DNA of 8,040 nucleotides from Peptococcaceae bacterium UBA4997 (GTDB lineage: Bacteria; Bacillota; Dehalobacteriia; UBA4068; UBA4997): the NCBI GenBank assembly GCA_002398485.1, contig DGYV01000048.1, positions 1,380 to 9,419 on the forward strand. Direction: 5' to 3'. The position numbers and the translations under genes were made by a program. Position 1 is the stretch's first letter. Each line of letters starts with the position of its first letter. The notes under the pieces are model-generated. The model had not been told where the DNA came from, made no database searches, and saw only the letters and a list, made by a program, of their open reading frames with translations. Shown in pieces: positions 4,994-8,040 of the stretch.

Positions 4994-6820
4994 ATGTGCG
5001 GCATTGTTGGTTATATAGGCAGCAAACAGGCTGCCCCTATTTTAATTAAAGGTTTGGAGAAACTAGAATACCGTGGTTATGATTCCGCAGGTGTGGCAAT
5101 ATATAATGAAGGCTCCATCAACGTGGTTAAAACCAAGGGTCGCTTGCAGGTGCTTGCGGATATGATAGATGAGGGCAAAGCTATGAAGGGTACTATGGGT
5201 ATAGGACACACCCGTTGGGCTACTCATGGTGCGCCATCAGATATAAATTCCCATCCCCACGTCAGTAATTCAGGCCGTTTTGTAGTTGTACATAATGGTA
5301 TTATTGAAAATTATGCTCCCCTTAAAGAATATTTGATTAAAAACGGTTATAATTTTGTTTCCGAAACTGATACCGAAGTTGTAGCACATCTTGTAGAATA
5401 TCATTATAACGGAGATTTGATAGAAACAGTAATAAAAGTAATGACTCTTTTAGAAGGCTCTTACGCTTTTGGCATAATCAGTGCCGATAACCCCGATTGC
5501 ATGGTAGCCGTTCGTAAAGACAGCCCCTTAATCGTAGGCCTTGGTGAAGGCGAAAACTTTATTGCTTCCGATATTCCTTCCCTGCTTACCCATACCAGAA
5601 ACATCTATTATTTGGATGATAAGGAAATAGTTTTATTGGAAAAAGATAAAGTTACCATATACGATACCAATAAAAATGTGGTAAAAAAAGAAGTATCTCA
5701 AATCCAATGGGATGTTGAAGCTGCTGAAAAAGGCGGTTATGAGCACTTTATGTTCAAAGAGATTATGGAACAGCCAAAGGCTCTTTTGAATACTTTGCAA
5801 CCCCGTATCAAAAACGGTAAAATCATTCTGGATGATTTTCACCTTACCAAAGAAATGCTTGCCAATTTCAACAAAATTTATATAGTTGCCTGCGGCTCCG
5901 CTTACCATGTAGGCGTAGTGGGCAAATATGCCATTGAGGCCATGACCCGCATTCCTGTGGAAGTAGATATTGCTTCCGAATTCCGTTACAGAAACCCGCT
6001 TATTGATACAAAAACCTTGATGATAATAATTTCCCAATCCGGTGAAACTGCTGACACTTTGGCGGCACTGCGGCATGGTAGAAATAACGGAGCCCATATA
6101 CTTTCCATAGTAAATGTATTGGGCAGCTCCATAGCTAACGCTTCGGATGATGTGCTTTACACTTGGGCAGGGCCTGAAATAGCTGTGGCAACCACCAAGG
6201 CTTACAGCACCCAGCTTTCAGTTATTTATTTATTGGCGGTTTATATGGCAGAGCTTTTAGGCAAAATAAGCACAGAGGAAGTAAAAGCTTATACAGAAGA
6301 ACTGCTTGCCTTACCTGTCAAGCTGGAACAACTTTTGGAAAACAAAGAAGATATTCAATACTGGGCTTCTCAATTTTATAACCGCAAAAATATTTTCTTC
6401 ATTGGCAGAAATATGGATTATGCGGTAGCATTGGAAGGTTCCTTAAAATTAAAAGAAATATCCTATATTCATTCCGAAGCTTATGCGGGCGGCGAATTAA
6501 AACACGGCACTATATCACTTATTGAACCCGGCACACTGGTTGTTGCTTTGGCAACTTATGCGCCGCTGGTAGAAAAAATGATAAGTAATATCCGTGAAGT
6601 AAAAGCCAGAGGGGCTGTGGTAATGAGCATAGCTTCAGAAAAGAACACAGCTTTGGAAGAAGCCTCCGATACTGTTGTTTACACACCGCAAACTATGGAG
6701 CTTTTACAGCCTTCCCTTACAGTGATCCCTTTACAGTTCTTTGCTTATTACGTAGCATCTATGAAGGGATGCAGTATCGACAAACCACGCAATTTGGCAA
6801 AATCAGTAACTGTTGAATAA
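4994..6820 (+). CDS. glmS: Glutamine--fructose-6-phosphate aminotransferase (isomerizing)
   Basis: GlmS makes D-glucosamine-6-phosphate and glutamate from fructose-6-phosphate and glutamine, the first step towards UDP-GlcNAc for peptidoglycan, in the cytoplasm. The product has 608 residues (E. coli 609). The N-terminal glutaminase domain starts MCGIVGYIG, with Cys2 becoming the N-terminal nucleophile. GHTRWATHG (71-79, Arg74), HNGIIEN (100-106) and SETDTEVVAHL (123-133) complete its site. Two SIS isomerase domains follow: ACGSAYH (299-305), SQSGET (347-352) and ATTKAYSTQL (399-408) in the first, and IGRNMDYAVALEGSLKLKE with HSEAYAGGELKHG in the second. The C-terminus is KPRNLAKSVTVE, the usual closing loop. 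AAGGAG (4979-4984) precedes the ATG. It is a single-gene unit with its own promoter and terminator, divergent from the fmdE leader. No lesion is visible. Confidence 0.98.
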   Translation: MCGIVGYIGSKQAAPILIKGLEKLEYRGYDSAGVAIYNEGSINVVKTKGRLQVLADMIDEGKAMKGTMGIGHTRWATHGAPSDINSHPHVSNSGRFVVVHNGIIENYAPLKEYLIKNGYNFVSETDTEVVAHLVEYHYNGDLIETVIKVMTLLEGSYAFGIISADNPDCMVAVRKDSPLIVGLGEGENFIASDIPSLLTHTRNIYYLDDKEIVLLEKDKVTIYDTNKNVVKKEVSQIQWDVEAAEKGGYEHFMFKEIMEQPKALLNTLQPRIKNGKIILDDFHLTKEMLANFNKIYIVACGSAYHVGVVGKYAIEAMTRIPVEVDIASEFRYRNPLIDTKTLMIIISQSGETADTLAALRHGRNNGAHILSIVNVLGSSIANASDDVLYTWAGPEIAVATTKAYSTQLSVIYLLAVYMAELLGKISTEEVKAYTEELLALPVKLEQLLENKEDIQYWASQFYNRKNIFFIGRNMDYAVALEGSLKLKEISYIHSEAYAGGELKHGTISLIEPGTLVVALATYAPLVEKMISNIREVKARGAVVMSIASEKNTALEEASDTVVYTPQTMELLQPSLTVIPLQFFAYYVASMKGCSIDKPRNLAKSVTVE

Positions 6821-6833
6821 GCATAAATACACT

Positions 6834-6869
6834 AAAAGCAGCCCTAATTTTTAAGTTAGGGCTGCTTTT
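6834..6869 (+). terminator. Intrinsic terminator of glmS
   Basis: A perfect 14-bp stem, AAAAGCAGCCCTAA (6834-6847) with TTAGGGCTGCTTTT (6856-6869), has an 8-base loop. It begins 13 bases after the glmS stop and ends in TTTT. The A-run on its other side means it could also work on the minus strand. Confidence 0.9.
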
Positions 6870-7074
6870 CTATATGACTATTTAATGCAAAACAAAAACG
6901 GTGTATTTAATTAAAATACGCATTTATAATGCTTATATACTTAATTACTATAGTAAAGTACTTTATATAAAATTACCGAGGATTATAAATTATGCAAAAC
7001 AAACTGTTTAATGAAATATATATTAATAATTCTGCATTCAACTATATTGTTTAAACTAGTAATTTACATACTAT
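6870..7074. other. AT-rich intergenic gap without a convincing gene
   Basis: No conserved coding region is seen. The stretch holds two adjoining perfect palindromes, TACTATAGTA (6946-6955) and TAAAGTACTTTA (6954-6965), and a 12-base direct repeat ATGCAAAACAAA (6885-6896 and 6992-7003). Each repeat copy opens a tiny reading frame starting MQNK. The second copy is 20 codons long (6992-7054) with only a weak GAGG upstream. These may be chance in AT-rich DNA or remnants of decay. Confidence 0.4.
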
Positions 7075-7106
7075 ATAAGGGGATGCCATAAATGGCATCC
7101 CCTTAT
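7075..7106 (-). terminator. Strong hairpin terminator downstream of the acetyltransferase gene
   Basis: A perfect 14-bp stem (7075-7088 with 7093-7106), with a GGGGATGCCA core and a TAAA loop, lies 20 bases beyond the stop of the minus-strand acetyltransferase gene. No long T-tract follows on either strand (TTATTAATTA on plus, ATATAG on minus), so it may act as a bidirectional transcription barrier or a 3'-end stabiliser. Confidence 0.7.
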
Positions 7107-7126
7107 TAATTACAATAAAAATTTAT

Positions 7127-7588
7127 TTATTCTAATTTTTTTAATACAGCGCGTTCATCACAATCAGGGAATTTGGGGCAATTTATACATTCCATCCAAA
7201 CCTTTTGAGGAAGTAATTTATTTTCTATTTCCGTATAACCTAATTTTTTAAAAAAATCGGTTTGATAAGTAAGCGCAAATACTTGGGGCAAACCCAAACT
7301 TTTTGCATCTGCCTCCAAACGATGTACCAACTCCCTGCCTATACCTTGTTTAAAATATGGTTCAGCAACAGCCAATGAACGAACTTCCGCCAAATCATCC
7401 CAAAGTATGTGCAAACCTCCCACACCCGTTATTTGGCCTGTTTTTTCATCCTCTGCTATTACATATTCCCGTAAATTTTCATAAATAGCAATTAAAGGTT
7501 TAGCAAGCATTAAACCTCTGTTAGCATAATTATTGATAAGCTGCTGTATTATAGGCACATCTTCAATTTTGGCTTTGCGGTAAATCAT
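7127..7588 (-). CDS. GNAT-family N-acetyltransferase, short ArgA-like type
   Basis: The protein has 153 residues with a single GNAT fold. IYRKAKIEDVPIIQQLIN (2-19) is the first strand and helix. GGLHILWDDLAEVRSLAV (57-74) is strand 4 leading into the acetyl-CoA loop FKQGIGREL (79-87). YQTDFFKKLGY (108-118) is the closing GNAT helix. The C-terminus has a cysteine cluster, WMECINCPKFPDCDE, with Cys134, Cys137 and Cys143. WDDLAEVRSLAV together with this C-terminal cluster is typical of short ArgA-like proteins, some of which are N-acetylglutamate synthases that start arginine synthesis. Substrate assignment here is inference, because no arginine gene is visible. The ATG follows AGGAGGT (7592-7598). 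A near-consensus promoter (7635-7663) overlaps the terminator of the upstream ABC gene. No lesions are seen. Confidence 0.85.
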   Translation of the reverse strand: MIYRKAKIEDVPIIQQLINNYANRGLMLAKPLIAIYENLREYVIAEDEKTGQITGVGGLHILWDDLAEVRSLAVAEPYFKQGIGRELVHRLEADAKSLGLPQVFALTYQTDFFKKLGYTEIENKLLPQKVWMECINCPKFPDCDERAVLKKLE

Positions 7589-7609
7589 ATTTACCTCCTA
7601 ATAAAAATA

Positions 7610-7633
7610 AGTGGGCAGCTTAAACTGCCCACT
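7610..7633 (-). terminator. Intrinsic terminator of the ABC ATPase gene
   Basis: In the minus-strand transcript AGUGGGCAG pairs with CUGCCCACU (9 bp) around a 6-base loop, followed by UAUUUUUAUU. It lies 33 bases after the ATPase stop codon and only ~20 bases before the start of the acetyltransferase gene. It should separate the two genes. Confidence 0.85.
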
Positions 7634-7634
7634 C

Positions 7635-7663
7635 ATTATATCATTGGTTTTAGATATTCTCAA
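7635..7663 (-). promoter_or_regulatory. Sigma-A promoter of the acetyltransferase gene
   Basis: On the minus strand TTGAGA (7658-7663, five of six) and a perfect TATAAT (7635-7640) are 17 bp apart. The predicted start near 7628 falls inside the first-transcribed arm of the terminator hairpin (7625-7633). Transcripts from this promoter would therefore lack part of that arm and escape the terminator. The -35 box begins 3 bases after the ATPase stop codon. Confidence 0.75.
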
Positions 7664-7666
7664 TAG

Positions 7667-8040
7667 CTAATTGGCTAATTTGCCCTGTAAAACGGGAATT
7701 ATCCTATTGCCCAGGAAATCTGCATCATCCCTATCATGAGTAACCACTATAAAAGGGATTTGCCACTTTTTGTTCAAGTCCTTCAATTCCTGTCGCAATT
7801 TCAATTTGGTTTCCCTATCCAGCGAACTGAACGGTTCATCCAATAAAAGCACTTCAGGCTTGGCTACTAAAGCTCTGGCCACAGCAACTCTTTGGCTTTC
7901 ACCACCTGAAAGCTGGCGGGGATAACGTTTAGCCAAATGTCCTACGCCAAAAGCATTAAGCCATGTATTGACTTCATCTCTAGCTTTGGGATTACTGTAA
8001 GCAACATTGTGAGCAACCGTCATATGGGGAAAAAGAGCAT
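7667..8040 (-). CDS. ABC transporter ATPase, molybdate/tungstate-type, C-terminal part (5' end off window)
   Basis: This is the nucleotide-binding subunit of an importer, bound to the cytoplasmic face of the membrane. The frame stays open to the right edge: [14 protein letters not shown] follows directly on what would be the Q-loop, so the internal ATG at 8021-8023 is not the start, and the Walker A motif lies outside. Counted from that [18 protein letters not shown] (38-52) is the ABC signature, VLLLDEP (58-64) Walker B, SSLD (66-69) the D-loop and VTHD (94-97) the H-loop. It ends soon after the H-loop (LQGKLAN), so it lacks the TOBE domain of long ModC/PotA-type ATPases. Short ATPases of this form serve molybdate, tungstate or sulfate importers. 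That substrate call rests on general resemblance only. A terminator follows (7610-7633). No defect is visible in the part seen. Confidence 0.8.
   Translation of the reverse strand, partial: ALFPHMTVAHNVAYSNPKARDEVNTWLNAFGVGHLAKRYPRQLSGGESQRVAVARALVAKPEVLLLDEPFSSLDRETKLKLRQELKDLNKKWQIPFIVVTHDRDDADFLGNRIIPVLQGKLAN

Noticed and set aside
5633..6097. 154-codon open frame antisense to glmS
   Set aside because: Shadow frame; glmS covers the whole region with intact motifs.
6992..7054. Small MQNK... peptide of 20 codons
   Set aside because: Weak, distant ribosome binding site and no recognisable features; kept only as a remark on the intergenic gap.

Overview
The window looks like a chromosomal segment of an anaerobic, low-GC member of the Bacillota (Clostridia or Negativicutes type). 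This is an inference. It rests on strong GGAGG-type ribosome binding sites before most genes, the tig-clpP gene order, sigma-A-like promoters, and an FmdE-family protein beside remnants of an iron-type ABC transporter. Most of the window is AT-rich. The first ~840 bases are clearly richer in GC and may have another origin.

Layout from left to right. (1) 1-~481, + strand: the last codons of a DppB-type peptide permease and a DppC-type permease cut off after ~150 residues. (2) 541-2633, - strand: trigger factor (tig) followed by clpP. The clpX gene that usually follows is absent because the sequence runs straight into the broken dppC. The 3' half of clpP is ~55% GC and the 5' half ~38%, so at least one join (real or from assembly) is likely here. 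(3) 2802-4532, - strand: an intact fmdE-like gene followed by the wreck of a FecCD-type permease and its substrate-binding protein, which are fused by a deletion and carry two frameshifts and an in-frame amber codon. (4) 4533-4993: a regulatory region. On the - strand a consensus sigma-A promoter drives a ~135-nt leader that ends in an intrinsic terminator before fmdE. On the + strand lies a glmS promoter overlapping a perfect 14-bp palindrome. (5) 4994-6820, + strand: glmS, complete, with a strong terminator. (6) 6870-7126: an AT-rich gap. (7) 7127-8040, - strand: a GNAT acetyltransferase of the short ArgA-like type and the C-terminal half of a molybdate/tungstate-type ABC ATPase that runs off the right edge.

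How the genes work together: Tig and ClpP belong to nascent-chain folding and protein turnover. GlmS makes glucosamine-6-phosphate for cell wall precursors. FmdE, the decayed metal-complex importer and the right-edge ABC ATPase hint at metal or molybdate/tungstate handling, but no pathway can be closed from this window. The most interesting candidate is the terminated leader RNA upstream of fmdE, which has two mutually exclusive hairpins and matches no riboswitch class I recognise.
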